Source of the DNA: Candidatus Fermentibacteraceae bacterium
Lineage (GTDB): Bacteria > Fermentibacterota > Fermentibacteria > Fermentibacterales > JCC-6
Assembly: GCA_030596465.1 (NCBI GenBank)
Contig: JAUVJW010000034.1
Coordinates: 1-11,027, forward strand
Direction: 5' to 3'
DNA length: 11,027 bases
In this document: positions 1 to 5,628 of the stretch, in pieces
Layout: each line of letters opens with the position of its first letter
How positions within the stretch are numbered: the first letter of the stretch is position 1
Made by a program: the position numbers and the translations under genes
Notes under the pieces: model-generated
Database searches by the model: none
Told to the model about the DNA's origin: nothing
The model's input: only the letters and a program-made list of their open reading frames with translations

Positions 1-190
1 CGCTGTCAGGTTTCTCCAACCCGGAGAGAATTCGAAGAAGAGTGGTCTTTCCGCATCCTGTAGGCCCCAGAAGACTGAGAAACTCACCTGTCTCTACCTT
101 CAGGTCGATTGGACCCAGAACCCCGAAATTCTTTCCTGACGGATCTTTATAGGATTTCTCAAGATGAGTTAATGACAAAGACATATTCAT
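1..190 (-). CDS. NitT/TauT-type ABC transporter ATP-binding protein (N-terminal part, cut by window edge)
   Basis: This is the nucleotide-binding subunit of an uptake ABC transporter of the SsuB/TauB/NrtD kind; it would hydrolyse ATP at the cytoplasmic face of the neighbouring permease. Only about 63 residues lie in the window. They include the A-loop tyrosine (Y14), the stretch [17 protein letters not shown] with a complete Walker A (G42 to T50, K48 being the phosphate-binding lysine), and the typical [10 protein letters not shown] continuation. The signature, Walker B and H-loop lie beyond the left edge. The ATG at 190 overlaps the permease stop as ATGA. A second ATG at 184 has the better-placed GGAG (8 nt upstream), so the true start may be two codons later. 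It is the last visible gene of the minus-strand uptake operon. The family is certain; the substrate cannot be read from this fragment. Confidence 0.9.
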   Translation of the reverse strand, partial: MNMSLSLTHLEKSYKDPSGKNFGVLGPIDLKVETGEFLSLLGPTGCGKTTLLRILSGLEKPDS

Positions 191-1044
191 CGCTCCCTTG
201 CTCTGAGAAGAAGCCACTTTTCCCCTGCCAGTTCCAGCCCGCGGGAAAAAATGAGCCCGATCAAAGCGATAATAAAGATGCAGGCAAGCATAACATCCAA
301 TCTCGAAAGCTGATAAGAGTATCTGAGCAGGTAACCAATACCCGAATTGGTTCCCGGAAGCATTTCGGCGGCAATAATCACCATCCAGCATCTTCCAGCT
401 GCCATCCTGTAGCCTGCAAAAATATCCGGAAGCGATGCCGGAAGCAAAACATTTTTGAATACAAAAAACTTGCCGGCACCAAGTACCCGTGCGGCTTCTA
501 TGTAAACTTTTCTTACGCCCCTTACTCCGTGCATTGTTTCAAGGATTACGGGAAAAACACCACCCCACGCCAGAATAAAGACCATACCAATTTGAAGTTC
601 ATTCAGAATATTCTTTGTGTATTTCAACTGACTAAGCCCAAAAACCTCAGTGAATGAGGTATCTTTGAAGATTATTATGGAGAGCGGCAGCAACGCGATT
701 GGAGACAAAGGTCTTGCCAGTTCGGTAATCACAGAGGTAAAGCGTCTGAAACGCTCACTGGCTCCCATCATGAATCCAAAGGGTGTTCCAAGCAGAATTG
801 CAATTAATAATCCCAGAAGAACCCTTACAAGACTCACCGCGGTGTTCCAGAAAAGCGAACCGCAACTGAGTAAATCATTTGAAGGGTGTGAAAGCACATC
901 AAAAACTGTTCCGGGAGCCGGCAGAATACTTCTGTGGGCAAACAGGAACCAGCAAGACAGAATGATTAACGGAACTGCAATCCCCGGTAGAATTCTTTTC
1001 AGTTTCTGCCGGGGATTTCTTGCGAACATCTCAGCAAGAGTCAA
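187..1044 (-). CDS. NitT/TauT-type ABC transporter permease (SsuC/TauC-like)
   Basis: Inner-membrane permease (BPD_transp_1 family) that forms the channel for the solute delivered by the upstream lipoprotein. It begins with a hydrophobic segment ([17 protein letters not shown]) and has several more membrane segments. The cytoplasmic EAA loop is clear: EAARVLGAG...LLPASLP around residue 183 onward, which docks the ATPase. I chose TTG at 1044 because AGGTGG lies 6 nt upstream and includes the stop of the preceding gene. ATG at 1029 is the alternative but has no spaced Shine-Dalgarno. The open frame runs further upstream to 1122, inside the binding-protein gene, and that part is not expected to be translated. 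Between [12 protein letters not shown] and the segment ending PVILET there is roughly 20 residues more (around [11 protein letters not shown]) than I expect for TauC/SsuC proteins, so this may be a distinct subfamily. The substrate is unknown. Confidence 0.9.
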   Translation of the reverse strand: MTLAEMFARNPRQKLKRILPGIAVPLIILSCWFLFAHRSILPAPGTVFDVLSHPSNDLLSCGSLFWNTAVSLVRVLLGLLIAILLGTPFGFMMGASERFRRFTSVITELARPLSPIALLPLSIIIFKDTSFTEVFGLSQLKYTKNILNELQIGMVFILAWGGVFPVILETMHGVRGVRKVYIEAARVLGAGKFFVFKNVLLPASLPDIFAGYRMAAGRCWMVIIAAEMLPGTNSGIGYLLRYSYQLSRLDVMLACIFIIALIGLIFSRGLELAGEKWLLLRARER

Positions 1045-1054
1045 ATTTCCCCAC

Positions 1055-2248
1055 CTACCTGTATTCTTCCGGTAGCAGTGTAAAATTGGTAATAATTTCG
1101 ATTTCCGCTGTATCGTCAGCATCCATAAGAGGACCGCTGAAGGAGTTTAAACCCCGCATGTGATCAAGAATAGTACTCATATTTTCTGTCCAGTCTGCCG
1201 TCACATGCATATCGTAAAGACTTGTGGACATCGAAACAAGTTCAACCTCAACGGGTATACCTATCCATTCGGAAGCAGCTGCTGCCGCTTCTTCGGGATT
1301 TTCATTTATGAATTCTGTTGCGTATGCAAAGAGTTCAAGCGCGGCCGCAACCTCATCAGGTTTAGAAGCGATGGCCTCTTCTGTCGCTGCGATTGCGCAA
1401 CACGGGTGGTTTTCGAAATCACCGGGAGGCAGCATTGAAAGCTCAGCAACGCATTTGCCGATACCGCTGTGCTCAGCCATGGCGCAAGCCGGATTGTTTG
1501 AAACATACGCGTCAATCATGCCCTCTTGCAGAGCCGGGTTGAGATTAGGCTGTCCCTGTGCATTGTAAAGAACGATCTTCGCGCCGTCAGTATCTCCACC
1601 GGACATTGCAAATGGTATCCCGGTTTCCCGCAGCGCGCTCTGAAATATTATCAGCGCTACAGCTTTGGGACTCTTGTACCCGACTACAACAGGATCCTCC
1701 GAAGAACCAACCCAGCTGATAAAACTGTTCCAGTCTGTAACTGCTTCGTTATCCGCAGTTACTACGAGCATATCTCCCCGCTGATGAAGGGGACTTAGAA
1801 TGGCAATTGGATTTCCCTGATCAATGCTTGAGGCAAAGGGAACAACACCCCCGAAACCCATTTCAAACAGACCGGCCTGCATGTTGTTAGGTACATTGAT
1901 AGCCCCCTGGGATTGTATAAACTCGATTTCTGCCACTTGCTCATTGTTTTTGATAAGAGCGTAGAAATTTTCCCCCAGAGGAATAAGATAAACTGGATAA
2001 TTTTCGTGCATCATCTCGTTTCTGAGCGCCGCTACAAAAACTGCTGCATGATGATCCTGCTTTACAAAACCAATCTTAAAAGGAGTAGCCTCAGTGCTGA
2101 TAACTACATCCTCAATGGGAATATTATCCAAGGCAACCGCATCAACAGGCACACCCTCATCAACCACAGGCCGGGGTGCTTCTTCTCCGCACCCAACAGA
2201 AAACAGCAAAGCTGACAGAGTCAGAAGCGCAAACACTACCTTATTCAT
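1055..2248 (-). CDS. ABC transporter substrate-binding lipoprotein, NMT1/SsuA/TauA-like
   Basis: Periplasmic solute-binding protein, predicted to be lipid-anchored: the N-terminus MNKVVFALLTLSALLFSVGC is a lipoprotein signal with the acylated cysteine at C20, followed by an acidic Pro/Val-rich linker to about residue 55. The mature domain starts at PFKIGFVKQDHHAAVF and shows the bilobed NitT/TauT features: GLFEMGFGGVVPF near 127, GDMLVV near 158, VVVGYKSPKAVALIIFQSALRETG near 187, and GMIDAYVSNNP near 243. A notable NHPCCAIA stretch (C283-C284) plus C255 and C266 occur in the second lobe. From memory a PGHPCC-like motif recurs in one clade of NMT1-like proteins of anaerobes, but I cannot search this. 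The start is supported by GGAGG at 2253-2257. The nearest permease and ATPase genes follow at once, so these three form one operon. Substrate candidates are nitrate, sulfonates, thiamine precursors, guanidine-like compounds or others; the sequence does not decide. Confidence 0.87.
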   Translation of the reverse strand: MNKVVFALLTLSALLFSVGCGEEAPRPVVDEGVPVDAVALDNIPIEDVVISTEATPFKIGFVKQDHHAAVFVAALRNEMMHENYPVYLIPLGENFYALIKNNEQVAEIEFIQSQGAINVPNNMQAGLFEMGFGGVVPFASSIDQGNPIAILSPLHQRGDMLVVTADNEAVTDWNSFISWVGSSEDPVVVGYKSPKAVALIIFQSALRETGIPFAMSGGDTDGAKIVLYNAQGQPNLNPALQEGMIDAYVSNNPACAMAEHSGIGKCVAELSMLPPGDFENHPCCAIAATEEAIASKPDEVAAALELFAYATEFINENPEEAAAAASEWIGIPVEVELVSMSTSLYDMHVTADWTENMSTILDHMRGLNSFSGPLMDADDTAEIEIITNFTLLPEEYR

Positions 2249-2284
2249 AACCCCTCCGAATTGACATACAAATTGTTGTTTCTC

Positions 2285-2400
2285 CAGACAGATCTAGAAC
2301 ATCTGCCTGTTTGTGCTGAATCACAAAAAAAGCGGGGCAGCTAGAACCGGCACCGCCACAGAGAAACTAAGCCGTTTCATGAACCGCGTCAACGGTCTGG
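2285..2400 (-). ncRNA. Candidate structured 5' leader RNA of the uptake operon
   Basis: Read on the minus strand, the leader holds a row of short inverted repeats. First, CCGTT/AACGG (2391-2395 with 2372-2376; a 14-nt loop). Second, GCGGTGC/GCCCCGC (2350-2356 with 2332-2338; one T-C mismatch) followed by seven T. Third, TTTGTG/CACAAA (2322-2327 with 2310-2315; loop ATTCAG). Fourth, CAGGCAGAT/ATCTGTCTG (2301-2309 with 2285-2293; nine pairs, one G-U). The third and fourth helices are directly adjacent and could stack. The second and fourth can be drawn with the same loop, GTTCTAG. No open reading frame covers the region. The arrangement suggests a cis-acting RNA such as an attenuator or riboswitch, or a short terminated sRNA. 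I do not recognise a known class. Confidence 0.45.
2325..2356 (-). terminator. Terminator-like hairpin in the leader of the uptake operon
   Basis: On the minus strand the arms GCGGTGC (2356-2350) and GCCCCGC (2338-2332) pair with one mismatch and are followed directly by seven T (2331-2325), the layout of an intrinsic terminator. No gene on the minus strand lies just upstream, so it would stop a transcript begun at the 2407-2412 TATAAT box before the binding-protein gene at 2248. That is the logic of transcription attenuation. The stem is only six pairs, so its strength is uncertain. Confidence 0.5.
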
Positions 2401-2406
2401 AAAATG

Positions 2407-2412
2407 ATTATA
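2407..2412 (-). promoter_or_regulatory. Probable -10 box of the uptake operon
   Basis: The minus strand reads a perfect TATAAT here in a TACTATAAT context, about 160 nt upstream of the binding-protein start and just ahead of the structured leader. No good -35 is seen at 17 nt: the hexamer there is AGTTCA, and TTCATA sits at only 15 nt. Transcription would begin near 2400. Confidence 0.4.
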
Positions 2413-2549
2413 GTAGAAACCTCAATGTATGAACTTCAGAATTTCATGTTTACGCAACTTCATATTTTATGAGTTTACACATTAATCTGATGCTCATAAA
2501 TATCATATATTACACTTATCTTATTTTGTGTCATAACTTTAAACCATTT

Positions 2550-2565
2550 CCAGGATCAATCCTGG
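2550..2565. repeat. Perfect short dyad CCAGGAT-CA-ATCCTGG
   Basis: Seven-base arms flank two bases in the AT-rich spacer; as RNA this would be a six-pair stem with a four-base loop. On the plus strand it is followed by CTTTTGC and soon TTTTTTG, which is only weakly terminator-like. It lies about 65 bases upstream of the hydrolase promoter -35, so a protein-binding operator is as likely as a terminator. Confidence 0.3.
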
Positions 2566-2630
2566 CTTTTGCACTGTGTTTTTTGTTAACTCCATATTGA
2601 ATACTGTTTCATTGCATTGTTATACATACC

Positions 2631-2659
2631 TTTACATAATTCACTTAAGAACTGATAAT
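2631..2659 (+). promoter_or_regulatory. Sigma-70-like promoter for the hydrolase/EIIA/antiporter genes
   Basis: TTTACA (2631-2636) and GATAAT (2654-2659) are separated by exactly 17 bases; each matches the TTGACA/TATAAT consensus at five of six positions. Transcription would start near 2666, giving a leader of about 87 nt that contains the 2697-2712 dyad. A second possible -10, TATTAT at 2738-2743, would give an almost leaderless mRNA but has no convincing -35. Confidence 0.5.
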
Positions 2660-2696
2660 GAATTCTACTGTCAGAAACACTGATTCATGTTTACTC

Positions 2697-2712
2697 ACCC
2701 TTCGTAAAGGGA
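2697..2712 (+). repeat. CCCTT/AAGGG dyad, copy 1 (upstream of hydrolase)
   Basis: The bases ACCCTTCGTAAAGGGA form a five-pair dyad about 40 nt before the hydrolase start. It matches a second element at 3481-3496 at 13 of 16 positions. In the RNA from the 2631-2659 promoter it would be a small hairpin in the untranslated leader. It could be a DNA operator or an RNA regulatory element. Confidence 0.35.
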
Positions 2713-2752
2713 ATCTATGCCTGATTAGTTTAAACTGTATTATATTCGCTGC

Positions 2753-3469
2753 ATGAAAAAATGGAACACTGAACTAAGTAACACAAAACTCTGGATTTTT
2801 GATGCTGACGATACTCTCTGGGAAAGCGGACTTTTCTTCAGACGCGCAGAGGAGGATTTCACATCTCTTATGCACAGCCTGGGCTTCGACCCGAAGGAGC
2901 TGGTCAATGAAATTCACAGAAGAGACATCGAAAGACTTTCTGTAACAGGATACGGCGCTCGCCCGTATATGGCAACGCTGAGATTGATTCTTGAAGAGAA
3001 ATCTGAACATCTTACACCGTATATGGTTGATAGTCTTGATTATATATCGAATTGCCTTCTTCACCATCCGATGGTTTTACTGCCTGGCGTTCTTGATTCT
3101 CTGATCAAACTGTTCAATGCCGGTAAACGCATGATTGTCTATACCATGGGCGAAGAAGATCATCAGATGGACAAGTTCAATCGTTCAGGAATCTCAGAAT
3201 ATTTTGAACACTGTACAGTAGTTCCCATGAAAACTGAGGAAACCATGAAAAGATTGCTTTCTTCTGCCGGAGTGTCTCCAGAAGAGGCATGTATGATAGG
3301 AAACAGCCCGAGGTCCGACATTAATCCTGCCATTGGATGTGGTGTTAACGCGCTCTATGTAAAGCGTCCTTTCACATGGCAGGCAGAACAAATTGAGTTT
3401 GTTGAACCCGGACTTGTTGCAACCGTTGCTGGTCTACCCGATATACTGCCACTTGCGGGTTTGAGTTAA
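2753..3469 (+). CDS. HAD-superfamily hydrolase (phosphatase-like)
   Basis: A 238-residue soluble haloacid-dehalogenase-fold enzyme, likely a small-molecule phosphatase of the phosphoglycolate-phosphatase/COG1011 type. Motif I is IFDADDTLW with nucleophile D17 and acid/base D19. Motif II is IVYTMGEED with T131. The motif III lysine is probably K160 (VVPMKTEE). Motif IV is MIGNSPRSDINPA with D189, the Mg2+ ligand, near the end of the core fold. Residues 22-105 between motifs I and II are mostly helical in character and fit a C1 cap that would set substrate choice. No Shine-Dalgarno precedes the ATG (ATTCGCTGC is directly upstream), unlike every other gene here, so initiation may be weak or use a near-leaderless transcript from the TATTAT at 2738. 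It is the first gene of the plus-strand block, 51 bases before the EIIA gene. The substrate cannot be told. Confidence 0.85.
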   Translation: MKKWNTELSNTKLWIFDADDTLWESGLFFRRAEEDFTSLMHSLGFDPKELVNEIHRRDIERLSVTGYGARPYMATLRLILEEKSEHLTPYMVDSLDYISNCLLHHPMVLLPGVLDSLIKLFNAGKRMIVYTMGEEDHQMDKFNRSGISEYFEHCTVVPMKTEETMKRLLSSAGVSPEEACMIGNSPRSDINPAIGCGVNALYVKRPFTWQAEQIEFVEPGLVATVAGLPDILPLAGLS

Positions 3470-3480
3470 TCAGCCATAGT

Positions 3481-3496
3481 ACCCTTCCTGAAGGGT
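3481..3496 (+). repeat. CCCTT/AAGGG dyad, copy 2 (upstream of EIIA gene)
   Basis: The bases ACCCTTCCTGAAGGGT form a perfect dyad, seven-base arms around CT, lying between the hydrolase stop and the EIIA ribosome binding site. It resembles the element at 2697-2712. No T-tract follows (GCGTTGACA), so it is not an intrinsic terminator; it could tune expression of the distal genes. Confidence 0.4.
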
Positions 3497-3520
3497 GCGT
3501 TGACAATTCTGGAGGTACCT

Positions 3521-4342
3521 ATGATTCTGAACGATGTGCTAAACAAAGACAATATTGAGGTAAACCTCAATGTCAAAAACGGCAAACAGCTTATCCATGA
3601 GATCGCAAAACTGGCCTGCCTGAATCCTGTTTTGAAAGATATTAAACCCGAACTTGTTGAAAAGGTTCTCCGGGAAAGAGAAAATCTCGCATCAACAGGT
3701 CTGGGCAGCGGTGTAGCAATTCCTCACTGCCGCCTTCCCGGCATAACTACTTTTGTGGTTGGTGTGGCAACCACAAAAAAAGCAATTGATTTTGATTCAA
3801 TTGACAATGAAAATGTTAACATCTTTCCATTTGTAATTGGTCCCGATGAAAACCCCAAAGAACATCTTAAAGTTCTATCAGGAATGGCACGACTTCTCAG
3901 AAATCCTGAAACAAGATCCGGAATCAGAGGAGCAAAAACTTCAGATGAACTTTACAACCTGCTGAGAAGCCTTCTTGAGGATGTTTCCACAGCAGTTCCC
4001 CGGCCACAGAGCCCGGGAATGAGAATGCTGCATGTTTTTATAAGAAGTGAGAATATCTTCAACGATATTCTACAGGTATTTGCTTCCGGCGAAACTGTCG
4101 GCGCCATGGTTCTTGAGGCTCACGAGTCTACAGAGTACATGTCCAGCATGCCGATCTTCGCCAGCTTCTGGAACAGCGATCTGAATACATTCAACAGGAT
4201 TATCGTTGCAGTGGTAAAAGACTCGCTGCTTAATCAAACCCTACGCAGTATTGAGTATGTCTGCGGAGAGCTCCAGCAGCAAACTGATGTTATGGTTACT
4301 GTTACAGACCTGCACCACGCCCTTGGCTCACTGGATTATTAG
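3521..4342 (+). CDS. PTS EIIA (fructose/mannitol-type, PtsN-like) domain fused to a PII-like C-terminal domain
   Basis: A 273-residue cytoplasmic protein. Residues 1-155 are a PTS_EIIA type 2 domain: an early helix region (KQLIHEIAK), RERENLASTGLGSGVAIPH with the phosphorylatable H69, and NPKEHLKVLSGMARLL with the second conserved H114. After a Pro-rich linker (PRPQSPG, about 160-166), residues 167-273 (MLHVFIRSENIFNDILQVFASGE onward, with IIVAVVKDSLLNQTLRSIE and VMVTVTDLHHALG) have the alternating strand/helix pattern of a ferredoxin-like PII/NIL-type sensor domain. That second assignment is my inference. The start is ATG 3521 with GGAGGT at 3511-3516; the frame is open back to a TTG at 3500 that has no ribosome binding site. 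The stop overlaps the AGAGG of the antiporter, 9 bases away, so the two are translated together. With no sugar permease, HPr or EI in view, a regulatory role on the antiporter is more likely than sugar uptake. Confidence 0.8.
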   Translation: MILNDVLNKDNIEVNLNVKNGKQLIHEIAKLACLNPVLKDIKPELVEKVLRERENLASTGLGSGVAIPHCRLPGITTFVVGVATTKKAIDFDSIDNENVNIFPFVIGPDENPKEHLKVLSGMARLLRNPETRSGIRGAKTSDELYNLLRSLLEDVSTAVPRPQSPGMRMLHVFIRSENIFNDILQVFASGETVGAMVLEAHESTEYMSSMPIFASFWNSDLNTFNRIIVAVVKDSLLNQTLRSIEYVCGELQQQTDVMVTVTDLHHALGSLDY

Positions 4343-4351
4343 AGGTTAACC

Positions 4352-5575
4352 ATGACAACATTACCACTGATTGCACTGCTGGGTATATCCGTAATTCTCT
4401 CTCTTTACATGGGCAGACTGGCAAAGAAGATTGGTCTCCCATCTATCATAGGATATATGCTTCTGGGCACAGTTATGGGTGTTTCCATTCTCAGGATTTT
4501 TCATCATACCCACCTCCAGGAACTTGCCTTTATTACAGACATCGCACTGGGATTTGTGGCTTTCAGTATTGGTAACGAGTTGAAACTCACCACACTCAAG
4601 TCACTGGGAAAGTCCATCGGACTCATCATCATACTTGAATCCTTCTCAGCTCTGATACTTGTGGCTGCTTTTGTCTATATTGTGACAGGCGATCTGGTTA
4701 CCGCGCTGATTTTCGGATCACTTGCTCCAGCCACTGCCCCGGCGGGCACTGTGGCCGTTATCAGAGAGTACAAAGCAAAAGGAAAGCTCTCTTCCTCTTT
4801 ATATGCAGTAGCCGGTTTCGATGACGGTGTCGCAATTCTGCTATTCGGATTCACAGCCGCTATTGCCAAACAGATTCTTCTCTCTAATGCCGGAATGGCA
4901 CAGAGCAGCCTGGCCTCTGGAATGATAAAACCGGCAGTTGAGATAGTAATCAGCCTTGTGCTGGGTGGGATTCTTGGTCTGCTTTACTCTTATCTTGTTC
5001 GCAGAATTGATTCCAGAAATAACATACCCTCATTAACATTCGGTTTCATCCTTATGGGCGCAGGGCTGGCCTCCATGTTCCATCTCTCTCTTATTCTGGT
5101 TAACATGGCAATCGGCTTTGTACTGGCAAATACATCAAAACAGAGTACCATTATGAATGTGAACGAACAACTGAGGTCGCTGATGCCCCTGCTGTTTATT
5201 CTTTTCTTCTTCCTTGCCGGAGCACACCTTAACTTTGCCTCGCTACCAGCGCTGGGTATGATTGGCATGGCCTACATCATTGGAAGAAGCACAGGAAAGA
5301 TAGGAGGAGCCTGGCTGGGGGCATACCTGGGTGGAGCAGATAAAACCATAAGAAACAACCTGGGTCTGGGGCTTCTCTCCCAGGCTGGCGTCGCGATTGG
5401 TCTCTCCCTGCTTGTGGCTCAGGAATTCTCAAGTATTAATTCACCTCAAGCTCAGGCAATTGCGGCATCTGTAGTCACTACAATCACTGCTACCTGCATC
5501 TTCTTTGAAATAGTAGGACCTGTCACTGCGAGAATTGCTCTGAAAAATGCAGGAGAAATTCCGGAAAACAGATAA
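4352..5575 (+). CDS. CPA2-type monovalent cation:proton antiporter
   Basis: A 407-residue integral membrane protein with about 12 hydrophobic segments, of the Na+(K+)/H+ exchanger superfamily (Pfam Na_H_Exchanger, NapA/Kef-like). Diagnostic stretches are LGLPSIIGYMLLG-like text near 28-39 (here IGLPSIIGYMLLG), the unwound-helix motif APATAPAGTVAVI at 125-137, and VAGFDDGVAILLF with the paired aspartates D157-D158 that carry ions. Also present are GRSTGKIGGAWLGA at 311-324, with a basic residue in the late helix, and LLSQAGVAIGL at 341-351. The DD pair is typical of electrogenic members. It ends after the membrane domain with no TrkA-N/RCK tail, unlike Kef proteins. The start has AGAGG six bases upstream, overlapping the EIIA stop. 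Its likely job is sodium or potassium extrusion and pH homeostasis, gated by the EIIA/PII-like partner. Na+ versus K+ cannot be decided. Confidence 0.9.
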   Translation: MTTLPLIALLGISVILSLYMGRLAKKIGLPSIIGYMLLGTVMGVSILRIFHHTHLQELAFITDIALGFVAFSIGNELKLTTLKSLGKSIGLIIILESFSALILVAAFVYIVTGDLVTALIFGSLAPATAPAGTVAVIREYKAKGKLSSSLYAVAGFDDGVAILLFGFTAAIAKQILLSNAGMAQSSLASGMIKPAVEIVISLVLGGILGLLYSYLVRRIDSRNNIPSLTFGFILMGAGLASMFHLSLILVNMAIGFVLANTSKQSTIMNVNEQLRSLMPLLFILFFFLAGAHLNFASLPALGMIGMAYIIGRSTGKIGGAWLGAYLGGADKTIRNNLGLGLLSQAGVAIGLSLLVAQEFSSINSPQAQAIAASVVTTITATCIFFEIVGPVTARIALKNAGEIPENR

Positions 5576-5579
5576 ATAC

Positions 5580-5611
5580 ACAGCGGGGAAGACATATGCC
5601 TTCCCCGCTGT
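5580..5611. terminator. Bidirectional intrinsic terminator between convergent genes
   Basis: A 12-base perfect inverted repeat (ACAGCGGGGAAG with CTTCCCCGCTGT) around an eight-base loop sits between the antiporter stop at 5575 and the protease stop at 5629. The T-tracts are poor on both sides, but stem strength and location make it the shared end of both transcripts. Confidence 0.8.
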
Positions 5612-5628
5612 TCAACCGGAATCAAAAG

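Larger units (their letters stand above)
2249..2752. other. 504-bp divergent intergenic regulatory region
   Basis: This gap separates the minus-strand uptake operon from the plus-strand hydrolase/antiporter operon. The left 160 bases hold the structured leader and TATAAT box of the uptake operon. The stretch from about 2410 to 2750 is clearly richer in A and T than the flanking genes and carries the plus-strand promoter at 2631-2659, a short perfect dyad at 2550-2565, the CCCTT/AAGGG dyad at 2697-2712 and a 10-bp palindrome AGTTTAAACT at 2727-2736. I see no gene, tRNA or mobile-element trace in it. Confidence 0.7.

Noticed and set aside
109..657. Plus-strand open frames of 140-180 codons opposite the uptake permease.
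   Set aside because: They lie antisense to a clear membrane-protein gene, have no ribosome binding site or recognisable domain, and read like antisense shadows.
1055..1122. Upstream extension of the permease frame inside the binding-protein gene.
   Set aside because: The extra residues are basic and unlike the family N-terminus, while a TTG with AGGTGG six bases upstream lies just after the binding-protein stop.
2325..2356. Resemblance of GGTTCTAGCT in the leader to the preQ1-I riboswitch of Bacillus subtilis.
   Set aside because: The ten-base match is striking, but the A-rich tail that must pair with the loop is missing and a U-tract takes its place; no queuosine gene is nearby.
2372..2395. 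Possible guanidine-II (mini-ykkC) riboswitch, because ACGG occurs in the leader of a NitT/TauT operon.
   Set aside because: The class needs two hairpins with ACGR loops. Only one ACGG is seen and it lies in a stem arm, not a loop.
3500..3525. Perfect TTGACA with TATGAT as an internal promoter for the EIIA gene.
   Set aside because: The spacer is only 14 bases and the -10 would overlap the start codon; at 17 bases the hexamer is GATTCT, a poor match.
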